Positions 1 through 6,592 of a stretch of 7,166 bases of DNA are shown piece by piece. The position numbers and the translations under genes are program-made. The notes under the pieces are model-generated. The model ran no database searches. It was not told the origin of the DNA and saw only the letters and a list, made by a program, of their open reading frames with translations. Source of the DNA: Polyangiaceae bacterium. GTDB taxonomy: Bacteria; Myxococcota_A; Polyangia; Polyangiales; Polyangiaceae. The stretch's first letter is position 1, and every line of letters starts with the position of its first letter. The stretch covers positions 1-7,166 of the forward strand of contig JAICXU010000153.1 of assembly GCA_025934595.1 (NCBI GenBank), in the 5' to 3' direction.

Positions 1-475
1 CGCCGAGCAGTCGCTCCTCGCGAAAGCGTATGAGCTGCACGTCGAGCCCGACGAACGTGAGCGAGCGGGCCGACGCGATCTCGGAGCTCGCCCACGCACG
101 CGCGAGCGATGGCCCGTCCCACGAAGGATGATCGCAGCGCGGAACCAAGATGGCGCCGCGGCCGGTTCGATCCAAATCGAGCAGCGCGTGATCGGCGCCT
201 GCCGCCGGTCGCAGGATCCCGGACGTCGTCGCGACGAGGACGCCCGCGTCGGGCAGCGATGCGAAATCCAGGGTAGAAAAAGCCTGATCCGCGATCGGAG
301 GCAACGTTCGTTTCTTCGGCGACGTCGACCATTCGGCGAAATCGAGCGCGCCCCCAGCGAGCGTCGTCGCCCCCGCCGCGCCCGTGATCACCCGCACGCT
401 CGCATTCGATTTTCGCGCCGCGATGGCCGCCGCTGTCCCCGCGACTCCGGAGCCGACGACGACGACCGATCTCAC
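1..475 (-). CDS. glpB: Anaerobic glycerol-3-phosphate dehydrogenase subunit B (GlpB), N-terminal part
   Basis: The visible 158 codons start at a GTG and run off the left edge; the family is usually about 420 residues. The N-terminus is a Rossmann dinucleotide-binding fold with GSGVAG at residues 8-13, preceded by a run of valines. A GATTLAGGALD stretch follows at about residues 35-45, matching the position where GlpB proteins carry a Gly/Ser-rich segment ending in LD. GlpB is the FAD/FMN-containing partner of GlpA in the GlpABC complex, which oxidises sn-glycerol-3-phosphate at the cytoplasmic membrane and passes electrons to quinone. The GTG overlaps the glpA stop codon by four bases (GTGA), so translation is probably coupled. 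No good Shine-Dalgarno sequence precedes it. The identification rests on the motifs plus the glpA neighbour; the sequence itself is fairly divergent from the E. coli protein. Confidence 0.8.
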   Translation of the reverse strand, partial: MRSVVVVGSGVAGTAAAIAARKSNASVRVITGAAGATTLAGGALDFAEWSTSPKKRTLPPIADQAFSTLDFASLPDAGVLVATTSGILRPAAGADHALLDLDRTGRGAILVPRCDHPSWDGPSLARAWASSEIASARSLTFVGLDVQLIRFREERLLG

Positions 476-2154
476 GACGAATCTTTCGTGCCGAGCACCG
501 ATCGCATTTGCGCGAGCGCGAGCGCTTCTTGTCGCGCTTGCTCGGGTCCCATCGCGACGACCCGCGTCTTCGCCTGGCGTTCCAAAAATGCGCGGGCTTG
601 TCGCAAACCTTCGAGCGGTGAGCTGCCGGTTTCTTCGGCCACGATCTGACCGCAACGCGCGGCGCACCGCATTCCGCCACACGCACCGAGGCCGAGCCTC
701 GTGCGACGGGCCACGTCATCGACGGTGCGTGCCATCTCGTGCGTGACGGCGTGACGAATTTCGGCTTCGAGGACGGGCTCGCACGCGCACACGATCGCGC
801 GCTCGCGCGGCTTCTTCGCGATGCGCTGCAGAATCTTCTTCGCGCGAGATCCGTGGCGATAGACGAGCCGACGGCCGGCGACGGGCGAGATTTCGTTCTC
901 GTCGGCGATCCGGATCGCATCCGGGACTTTCTCGCCACCCGGCAGCGGCTTCGTGTGCGTGGTGCACGTGACGCCGGGCGCGAGATGGGCGCCGAGCATG
1001 TCGCTCATCTCTTGCGCGAAGAGGCGGTAGCTCGCGAGCTTGCCGCCGATCATCGAATAGACACCCGGCGCGCCGTCTCTTTCGTGATCGATGATGGCGT
1101 GGTCGCGTGAGAGCGAGTCTTCGTTCGGACCGAATTTGTAGAGCGTGGGCCTCACGCCGGCGTACGTGCCGATCGCGCGCGCTTGACGGATCGTGGGAAA
1201 AACACGCGCGATCCCTTGCACGAGGTAACGGACTTCCTCGCTCGTCGCGGCGACGTCGTCGAGGTCTCCGTAATAATCGTCGTCGGTCGTGCCGATGACG
1301 CTCATGTTTTGCCAAGGCTCGACGAAGATCTGGCGGCCGTCGATTCCTTCGCCCATCACGGCGTAGTTCGAGAGGCGGCGATCGAAGACGACGTGAATTC
1401 CCTTGCCGGGCCTCACGCGTACGCGCGGTGAGGATACGCCGCCGAGAGACGCGGTGATGGGTCCCCACGCGCCGGTGGCGTTGACGACGTAGCGAGCGTG
1501 GACCGAGCTCGCCCGGTTCGTGATGCGGTCGCGCGTTCGCACGAGATATTGGTGCGGCGCTTCTTTCTCGGACGGGGCTCGCGCGATCGATTCGACCGTC
1601 GTGTGAACGTGGATGGCAGCGCCGCGCTCCTTCGCGTCGATCGCGGTGAGGGTACAAAGGCGCGCGCCGTCGATGCCCCATTCGTCGAAGCCGATGCCGC
1701 CGGAGACGCGTGCGACGATTCCGGGCTCGAGCTCGGTGAGCTCGGAAGGCGAGAGCCGCACGTGCGGCTTCGAGTGCTTGAGAGGTTGGTAGTCGTCGTA
1801 CGCCTTGAAGTAGGCGTCGACGAGCTCGAGCATGATCTTGCCGCGCGCGCCGCCGGGCAGCGGCATCAAGAACGGGATCCGGAACAAAAGATGTGGCGCG
1901 ATCGCTTGGATGTAGCCCGAGTCGCGACACGACTCCTTCGTGACCTTCGGGTTGTTCTGCAGGTAGCGAACGCCGCCGTGGATCATGCCGCTCGAGTTGC
2001 CGCTCGCGCCGAACGCGAGATCGTTGCGCTCGAAGAGGACCACTTTGACTCCGCGAAGCGACAGATCGCGCGCGACGCCGCTGCCGTTCACGCCGCCGCC
2101 GATGATCGCCACGTCGAACGCGCCCGCGTCGGGCTTCGCGTCGTCGATGCGCAT
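472..2154 (-). CDS. glpA: Anaerobic-type glycerol-3-phosphate dehydrogenase subunit A (GlpA), FAD protein with BFD-like [2Fe-2S] domain
   Basis: This 560-residue flavoprotein oxidises sn-glycerol-3-phosphate to dihydroxyacetone phosphate. Residues 13-26 hold the FAD-binding motif (FDVAIIGGGVNGSG), followed by the family segment FGASGNSSGMIHGGVRYLQ. GGKLASYR at 370-377 corresponds to the second G3P-dehydrogenase signature. The C-terminus has a BFD-like [2Fe-2S] domain: CAC at 456-458 and CGGMRC at 492-497, with an extra Cys at 501. That domain separates GlpA from aerobic GlpD, and the immediately following glpB supports the call. Length is close to E. coli GlpA (about 540). The start is the ATG at 2154. 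In-frame GTGs at 2169 and 2178 are alternatives, and none has a strong Shine-Dalgarno sequence. It lies 38 nt after a small membrane-protein gene and probably shares its operon. A longer reading frame extends upstream, but it is antisense-type noise overlapping other genes. Confidence 0.92.
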   Translation of the reverse strand: MRIDDAKPDAGAFDVAIIGGGVNGSGVARDLSLRGVKVVLFERNDLAFGASGNSSGMIHGGVRYLQNNPKVTKESCRDSGYIQAIAPHLLFRIPFLMPLPGGARGKIMLELVDAYFKAYDDYQPLKHSKPHVRLSPSELTELEPGIVARVSGGIGFDEWGIDGARLCTLTAIDAKERGAAIHVHTTVESIARAPSEKEAPHQYLVRTRDRITNRASSVHARYVVNATGAWGPITASLGGVSSPRVRVRPGKGIHVVFDRRLSNYAVMGEGIDGRQIFVEPWQNMSVIGTTDDDYYGDLDDVAATSEEVRYLVQGIARVFPTIRQARAIGTYAGVRPTLYKFGPNEDSLSRDHAIIDHERDGAPGVYSMIGGKLASYRLFAQEMSDMLGAHLAPGVTCTTHTKPLPGGEKVPDAIRIADENEISPVAGRRLVYRHGSRAKKILQRIAKKPRERAIVCACEPVLEAEIRHAVTHEMARTVDDVARRTRLGLGACGGMRCAARCGQIVAEETGSSPLEGLRQARAFLERQAKTRVVAMGPEQARQEALALAQMRSVLGTKDSS

Positions 2155-2192
2155 TTCAGGCTTGCTCACGTCGATCACGAGATAGCGGCTGG

Positions 2193-2552
2193 TCAGCCAC
2201 GCGGCAAGACGAGGAACGCATAGACGACGGGCGCGGCGAGCACGAGAGTCGAGCCGAGAATGAGGAACGTGAGCCCGCGCCACTCGCCGGAGTCGATCAC
2301 GCGGAGCATCGAGAACGCGAGCACGGCGATCCCCGCCGCGAGCGTTTGTCGCGAGGGATACCGCCACACGAGGAAGCTCGTGATGATCGCGCCCGCGCAC
2401 GCGAGGAGCGCGATGAACGATTTCGCGGTCCACGGATCCTCGACGCTCGAGAACCATGCGCCGAGCGCGATCCCCGTGAGCGTCGCAAATGTGAGGAGCG
2501 CGAGCGAAGCGAAGAAGAGGCTGCGATCGAGCGTGGGCGAGGCTTTGCGCAC
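2193..2552 (-). CDS. Small four-helix membrane protein, unknown function
   Basis: I do not recognise this 119-residue protein. Four hydrophobic segments are visible at about residues 11-34, 44-63, 70-86 and 92-115, separated by short polar loops (for example SSVEDPWTAK and RYPSRQ), so it is an integral membrane protein with both ends probably on the same side. The start is GTG at 2552. AAGG, overlapping the TAA stop of the upstream glycosyltransferase gene, lies 9 nt before it and gives a reasonable ribosome-binding site. The 12-nt gap to the glycosyltransferase gene and 38-nt gap to glpA put it inside an operon. A small four-helix protein next to a family 2 glycosyltransferase recalls GtrA-type proteins that flip polyprenyl-phosphate sugars, but I see no convincing GtrA signature, so this is only a hypothesis. 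Confidence 0.75.
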   Translation of the reverse strand: MRKASPTLDRSLFFASLALLTFATLTGIALGAWFSSVEDPWTAKSFIALLACAGAIITSFLVWRYPSRQTLAAGIAVLAFSMLRVIDSGEWRGLTFLILGSTLVLAAPVVYAFLVLPRG

Positions 2553-2564
2553 GGGCGGGCGCCT

Positions 2565-3287
<723 letters not shown>

Positions 3288-3315
3288 GTCGAGAAAAGCC
3301 TCGTTTACTGCGCCT

Positions 3316-3325
3316 CTTGTACAAG
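3316..3325. repeat. Perfect 10-bp palindrome CTTGTACAAG, candidate operator
   Basis: CTTGTACAAG is its own reverse complement. It stands in the divergent region between the glycosyltransferase gene and ssb and overlaps the candidate -10 of the minus-strand operon, a typical place for a repressor. It does not fit the GAAC/GTTC LexA pattern. No regulator is identified. Confidence 0.5.
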
Positions 3326-3345
3326 GGTGGCACCGTCCGCGACAA
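3316..3345 (-). promoter_or_regulatory. Candidate sigma-70-type promoter for the glycosyltransferase-glpAB operon
   Basis: On the minus strand TTGTCG (3345-3340) and TACAAG (3321-3316) match the -35 and -10 consensus at four of six positions each, with an 18-nt spacer. Transcription would begin near 3309 and leave a leader of about 22 nt. The -10 hexamer lies inside a perfect palindrome and the -35 inside a longer dyad. This is by-eye matching only, and such matches arise by chance. Confidence 0.3.
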
Positions 3346-3363
3346 GTACCGTTGACGCGGACG
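3334..3363. repeat. 30-bp imperfect inverted repeat in the divergent intergenic region, candidate operator
   Basis: Arms CGTCCGCGACAA (3334-3345) and TTGACGCGGACG (3352-3363) are complementary at 11 of 12 positions (one A-A mismatch) around the 6-nt centre GTACCG. It could be a binding site for a dimeric regulator of either or both divergent genes, or a hairpin if transcribed. It has no U-tract on either strand, so a terminator is unlikely. Confidence 0.6.
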
Positions 3364-3407
3364 CCGAACTCGGGGAAGTGAAGAGGCACTCACAAGAGGA
3401 GTTCGGC
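3363..3407 (+). promoter_or_regulatory. ssb leader inverted repeat, may mask the ribosome-binding site
   Basis: GCCGAACTC (3363-3371) is the perfect reverse complement of GAGTTCGGC (3399-3407). The right arm ends two bases before the ssb ATG and takes in the last three bases of its Shine-Dalgarno sequence. A smaller stem, AGTG (3377-3380) with CACT (3387-3390), nests inside. If the left arm is transcribed, the RNA could fold to hide the ssb start. If it is not, the two half-sites could bind protein as DNA. The ssb transcription start is not evident by eye. Confidence 0.5.
3394..3401 (+). promoter_or_regulatory. ssb ribosome-binding site
   Basis: AAGAGGAG sits 8 nt before the ATG at 3410. It is one of the two clear Shine-Dalgarno sequences in the window and fixes the ssb start. 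Confidence 0.8.
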
Positions 3408-3409
3408 TC

Positions 3410-3895
3410 ATGGCAGAAGGTTTGAACAAGGTGATGCTTCTCGGAAACCTCGGCGCGGATCCGGAGCTCAAAGTCACGGCCGGCGGTCAGTCCGTCTTGA
3501 AGCTTCGTTTGGCGACGACCGAGAGTTATCTCGACCGCAACAAGACGCGCCAAGAGCGGACCGAATGGCACCAAATCACCCTTTGGGGACCGCGCGGCGA
3601 GGCCCTCGCGAAATTCCTCACGAAAGGTGAGCGCATCTTCGTCGAAGGTCGCATCCAGACCTCGACGTACGAAAAGGACGGCGAGAAGCGCTATCGCACC
3701 GAGATCGTGGCGACGAACATCATCTTGAGCGGCGGCGGCAAACGCGGCGGCGCCGATTACGCCGAAGGCGGCGGTGGTGGAGGAGGCGGCGGTTACCGCA
3801 ACAAATCCGCCCCCGCGCAAGCCCCTGCCGCACCGCAAGACGACTTCGGAGCCGGCGATTTCGGCGGCGGCGGAGAAGACGACATTCCTTTTTGA
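3410..3895 (+). CDS. ssb: Single-stranded DNA-binding protein (SSB)
   Basis: This 161-residue protein binds single-stranded DNA during replication, repair and recombination and recruits partner enzymes through its C-terminal tip. The N-terminal OB fold begins with LNKVMLLGNLGADPELK (about 5-21) and continues through TEWHQITLWG and GERIFVEGRIQT to about residue 110, all typical of bacterial SSB. A disordered linker rich in glycine, with a run of nine glycines, spans about 112-155. The protein ends in the conserved acidic tip EDDIPF. Length and architecture are complete. The ATG is fixed by the AAGAGGAG ribosome-binding site 8 nt upstream. It is divergent from the glycosyltransferase operon, with a dyad-rich region between them. 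In several bacteria ssb is under SOS control, but I see no standard LexA box here. Confidence 0.98.
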   Translation: MAEGLNKVMLLGNLGADPELKVTAGGQSVLKLRLATTESYLDRNKTRQERTEWHQITLWGPRGEALAKFLTKGERIFVEGRIQTSTYEKDGEKRYRTEIVATNIILSGGGKRGGADYAEGGGGGGGGGYRNKSAPAQAPAAPQDDFGAGDFGGGGEDDIPF

Positions 3896-3919
3896 CCGCT
3901 TTTCATCGGATTTGTGGCC

Positions 3920-3948
3920 TTGCAGAAGGGCTCGGTCGGAGCTAGGTT
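3920..3948 (+). promoter_or_regulatory. Candidate promoter for rpmE
   Basis: TTGCAG (3920-3925) and TAGGTT (3943-3948) are separated by exactly 17 nt. Each matches only about half of the sigma-70 consensus. Transcription would start around 3954-3956, at the base of the hairpin that follows, so the rpmE mRNA would carry a stem-loop at or near its 5' end. Support is moderate and comes from spacing and position. Confidence 0.4.
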
Positions 3949-3952
3949 CCGC

Positions 3953-3975
3953 GGCCCTCCTATCTTCGGAGGGCC
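3953..3975 (+). promoter_or_regulatory. Perfect 8-bp hairpin in the rpmE 5' leader, candidate L31 leader
   Basis: GGCCCTCC (3953-3960) and GGAGGGCC (3968-3975) pair perfectly around a 7-nt loop TATCTTC, giving a very stable stem. It ends only 2 nt before the rpmE Shine-Dalgarno sequence. No U-run follows, so an intrinsic terminator for ssb is less likely. Ribosomal protein L31 leaders that bind L31 and repress translation are known in other bacterial groups; this could be an analogous element, or simply a stabilising 5' stem. Confidence 0.55.
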
Positions 3976-3977
3976 TC

Positions 3978-3983
3978 AAGGAG
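3978..3983 (+). promoter_or_regulatory. rpmE ribosome-binding site
   Basis: AAGGAG lies 7 nt before the ATG at 3991 and 2 nt after the leader hairpin. Its strength and spacing fix the rpmE start. Confidence 0.85.
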
Positions 3984-3990
3984 CAAACCC

Positions 3991-4311
3991 ATGCAAGAGG
4001 GAATTCACCCCAATTATCCGCCGGCGCGTGTTTCGTGCGCGTGTGGCAACTCGTTCGTCACGCGCTCCACGCGCGGCGACTTCCAAGTCGACGTCTGCGC
4101 CGCCTGCCATCCGTTTTACACGGGCACGCAAAAGTTGATCGACACCGCCGGACGCGTCGATCGCTTCCGCAAGCGTTACGAAAAAGGCGCTGCCGCGAAC
4201 GCTGCGACGGCGGCTGCGAAAGCGGCCAAAGCTGCGAACGCCGCCGAAGCGAAGAAAGCCGACGCGCCGAAGGCCGAGCCCGAGAAGACCTCCGGCGAAA
4301 CGGAGAGCTGA
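3991..4311 (+). CDS. rpmE: 50S ribosomal protein L31, zinc-binding type, with Ala/Lys-rich C-terminal tail
   Basis: Residues 1-67 are a standard bacterial L31: IHPNY at 5-9, CACG at 16-19, VDVCAACHPFYTGTQ from 34, and GRVDRFRKRY near the end. The four cysteines (16, 18, 36, 39) make this the zinc-containing form. L31 bridges the small and large ribosomal subunits. At 106 residues it is about 35 longer than E. coli L31 (70). The extra tail, from about residue 68, is low complexity, rich in Ala and Lys then Glu/Pro/Ser, and probably disordered. A candidate promoter, a leader hairpin and a strong AAGGAG ribosome-binding site precede it. DUF1385 and prfA follow, a neighbourhood seen in many bacteria. 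Confidence 0.97.
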   Translation: MQEGIHPNYPPARVSCACGNSFVTRSTRGDFQVDVCAACHPFYTGTQKLIDTAGRVDRFRKRYEKGAAANAATAAAKAAKAANAAEAKKADAPKAEPEKTSGETES

Positions 4312-4342
4312 ACGCGGGCGGGCGTAGTCTCGCGCGTTGCCT

Positions 4343-4348
4343 TATAGT
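4343..4348 (+). promoter_or_regulatory. Candidate -10 element TATAGT directly before the DUF1385 gene
   Basis: TATAGT matches TATAAT at five of six positions in very GC-rich surroundings. It lies 6 nt before the ATG at 4355, so a start 7 nt downstream would fall on the A of the ATG and give a leaderless mRNA. There is no recognisable -35 at the right spacing. Confidence 0.3.
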
Positions 4349-4354
4349 GAGCGC

Positions 4355-5479
4355 ATGTCCGAAGCTTCACCCAGGCCGTACATCGGGGGCCAGGCCGTTC
4401 TCGAAGGCGTCATGATGCGGGCGCCGCGATCGTTCGCGATCGTGGTGCGCCGCAAGGACGGCTCGCTCGTCGTGCGCGAGCGCGAGGTGGCGCACGAAGC
4501 GTCGGGCATCGGAAAAGCGCCATTTTTGCGGGGAATCCGCTCGCTCGTCGAGTCGCTGCGGCTCGGCGGCGAAGCGCTTCGTTTTTCGGCGGAGCAAATG
4601 GAGCGCGACATGCTCCTCGAAGAGCAAGCGGAGCAAGCCGCGCAAAAGGCGAAGGCCGCGCCGCTCGGCATCTTGTCCGCCTTCGGCCTCTCGCTGTTTT
4701 CGATGATGACGAGCGAAGCCGAGGCGCCCGCCCAAAAGAGCGAGGGGGCGAGCGAGACGTCGAAAGGCATGGGTCTCATGCTGATCGTCGCGGTCGCGTT
4801 TTTGATCGCGCTGCCGCAAGCCGCCGCCGCCGGCGTGAATCGCTTGATGCATTGGAATCTCGCCGTGCAATCGCCGGCGTTCCAGGCGGTCACGGGCGTC
4901 TTCAAGCTCTTCGTCGTGCTCGGCTATTTGCTCGCGATTCGGCGCGTGCACGAGATCAAGCGTGTCTTTCAGTATCACGGCGCCGAGCACAAGACGATCA
5001 GCACCTACGAAGCGAACGAAGACCTCGTCGTCGAAAACGCGCGCACGAAGACGACGCTGCATCCGCGCTGCGGCACCACGTTCCTCGTGATGGTCGTCCT
5101 CACGAGCGTGATCGTGTTCACCGCGATCGGCGGGTTTTTGCCGCGGATCGCGACCGGCAGCATGATCTTGGACAACCTCATTTTCTTCCTCGAGAAGCTG
5201 CCGTTCTTGGCGCCGCTCGCCGGCATCACGTTCGAAATCCAGCGTCTCTTCGCGCGCTACTGCACGACGGGCGCGCTGCGTGCGCTCCTCTGGCCGGGAT
5301 TTTTGGTGCAGAAGATCACGACGATCGAGCCGGACGACGATCAGCTCGAGGTCGCGCTCGCCTCGCTTCGCGCAACTTTGTTCCGCGAGTCGGGCATGGA
5401 AGCCGGCGGTGCGAAAGACGACGTCGTCTTTTCGAATTACGAAGCGATCACGAAGGCCGACCGCCTGCGCGCGGCTTGA
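4355..5479 (+). CDS. DUF1385 (YqhQ-family) membrane protein
   Basis: This 374-residue integral membrane protein belongs to the DUF1385 family, whose biochemical role I do not know. Family signatures are clear: GGQAVLEGVMMRAP at 11-24, FLRGIRSLVESLRLGGEAL at 57-75, HGAEHKTI at 208-215 and HPRCGTTF at 236-243. The conserved His, Glu and Cys could bind metal, but that is inference. Hydrophobic segments lie near 140-157, 178-195, 241-262 and 273-295. A charged, Glu/Gln/Ala-rich stretch (about 80-137) and a C-terminal extension after about 335 make it somewhat longer than typical members. The chosen ATG at 4355 begins just before the first motif; a TTG at 4337 is the alternative. It follows rpmE by 43 nt and precedes prfA by 6 nt, a conserved arrangement hinting at a link to translation or to membrane-protein production. 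Confidence 0.9.
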   Translation: MSEASPRPYIGGQAVLEGVMMRAPRSFAIVVRRKDGSLVVREREVAHEASGIGKAPFLRGIRSLVESLRLGGEALRFSAEQMERDMLLEEQAEQAAQKAKAAPLGILSAFGLSLFSMMTSEAEAPAQKSEGASETSKGMGLMLIVAVAFLIALPQAAAAGVNRLMHWNLAVQSPAFQAVTGVFKLFVVLGYLLAIRRVHEIKRVFQYHGAEHKTISTYEANEDLVVENARTKTTLHPRCGTTFLVMVVLTSVIVFTAIGGFLPRIATGSMILDNLIFFLEKLPFLAPLAGITFEIQRLFARYCTTGALRALLWPGFLVQKITTIEPDDDQLEVALASLRATLFRESGMEAGGAKDDVVFSNYEAITKADRLRAA

Positions 5480-5485
5480 TCGAAG

Positions 5486-6592
5486 ATGCTGCCGATCGCC
5501 AAGCTCGAGCAGCTTTCGCGTCGTTACGGTGAGCTCGACGACCTCCTCTGCCAGCCGGCCGTGCTCGCGGATCGTCATCAGCTCTCGAAGTTGAACAAAG
5601 AGCGCACCGAGCTCGAGCCCGTCGTCCAGGCGTTTTCGCGTTATCGCGATCTGGAGAAAAAAATCAAAGACGACGAGGACGCGCTCGCCGATCCGGATCT
5701 GCGCGAGCTCGCGGAGATGGAATTGCCCGAGCTGCAGGTCGAACGGGGCACGCTCGAGAAATCGATCGAGCTCCTGCTCTTGCCGCAAGATCCGAACGAC
5801 AAAAAAAACACGATCCTCGAGATTCGAAGCGGCGAGGGCGGGGAAGAGGCGGCGCTCTTCGCTGCCGATCTCTATCGCATGTACGCGCGCTACGCGGAGA
5901 CGCAGGGCTGGAAGATCGAGGTGCTCTCGCTCTCCGAAGCGTCCGCCGGCGGGATCAAGGAAGTCATCGCGCTCGTGTCCGGCAAAGACGTGTACTCGAG
6001 CCTGCGTTTCGAAGGTGGCGTGCATCGCGTGCAGCGCGTGCCGGCCACCGAGCAGCAAGGCCGCATCCACACGTCGACGGCCACCGTCGCGGTGTTGCCC
6101 GAAGCCGAGGACGTCGATGTCACCATCGACGAAAAAGATCTCGAGATCTCGATCGCGGCAAGCGGCGGTCCCGGCGGGCAGGGCGTCAACACGACGAACA
6201 GCGCGGTGCAGATCCAACACAAGCCGACCGGCATCATCGTCAAATGCCAAGACGAGCGATCGCAGCTGAAAAACAAAGCGAAAGCGATGAAGGTGTTGAA
6301 GAGCCGCCTCCTCGACATGGAGCGCGAGAAACAAGACGCGGCAGTGTCCGCCGAGCGCCGCGGCATGGTCGGCACCGGCGAGCGCAGCCAAAAAATCCGC
6401 ACGTACAACTATCCGCAGAATCGCGTCTCGGATCACCGCATCCGGCTCACGCTCACGAAGCTCGATCGCATCGTCGAAGGAGATTTGAGCGAGCTCATCA
6501 CGGCGCTTCGCACGGAGCGCCAAGCCGCGCTCCTTCAAGAAGCGAACGGCGAGGCTCCGCGCAGAGCCTCGGCCGCGGAAGACGACGCATGA
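5486..6592 (+). CDS. prfA: Peptide chain release factor 1 (RF1)
   Basis: RF1 recognises UAA and UAG stop codons on the ribosome and triggers release of the finished protein. The 368-residue length matches the family (E. coli 360). The codon-recognition tripeptide PAT is at 186-188 within RVPATEQQGRIHTS, which marks RF1 rather than RF2 (SPF). The catalytic GGQ is at 230-232, in SGGPGGQGVNTTNSAVQ, followed by CQDERSQLKNKAKA. An N-terminal helical domain covers about 1-110. The ATG at 5486 lies 6 nt after the DUF1385 stop with GAAG directly before it, so the genes are probably coupled. The stop codon overlaps the next gene's start (ATGA). A run of eight A's encodes the NDKKNT segment near residue 106. 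prmC, the usual companion that methylates the GGQ glutamine, is not in the window. Confidence 0.98.
   Translation: MLPIAKLEQLSRRYGELDDLLCQPAVLADRHQLSKLNKERTELEPVVQAFSRYRDLEKKIKDDEDALADPDLRELAEMELPELQVERGTLEKSIELLLLPQDPNDKKNTILEIRSGEGGEEAALFAADLYRMYARYAETQGWKIEVLSLSEASAGGIKEVIALVSGKDVYSSLRFEGGVHRVQRVPATEQQGRIHTSTATVAVLPEAEDVDVTIDEKDLEISIAASGGPGGQGVNTTNSAVQIQHKPTGIIVKCQDERSQLKNKAKAMKVLKSRLLDMEREKQDAAVSAERRGMVGTGERSQKIRTYNYPQNRVSDHRIRLTLTKLDRIVEGDLSELITALRTERQAALLQEANGEAPRRASAAEDDA

Noticed and set aside
3288..3409. LexA (SOS) box upstream of ssb
   Set aside because: GAAC and GTTC are present but are about 30 nt apart, far from the GAAC-N4-GTTC or direct-repeat GTTC-N7-GTTC patterns.
3762..3800. 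Glycine-codon repeat tract as a separate repeat element
   Set aside because: It encodes the ordinary disordered glycine-rich linker of SSB.
3953..3975. Intrinsic terminator for ssb
   Set aside because: The stem is strong but is followed by TCAAGGAG rather than a T-run, and it sits directly against the rpmE ribosome-binding site.
4367..6538. A 723-codon open frame on the minus strand opposite DUF1385 and prfA
   Set aside because: It is antisense to two unmistakable conserved genes, and its Arg/Asp/Glu/His/Leu-heavy composition is what GC-rich codon bias yields in the complementary frame.
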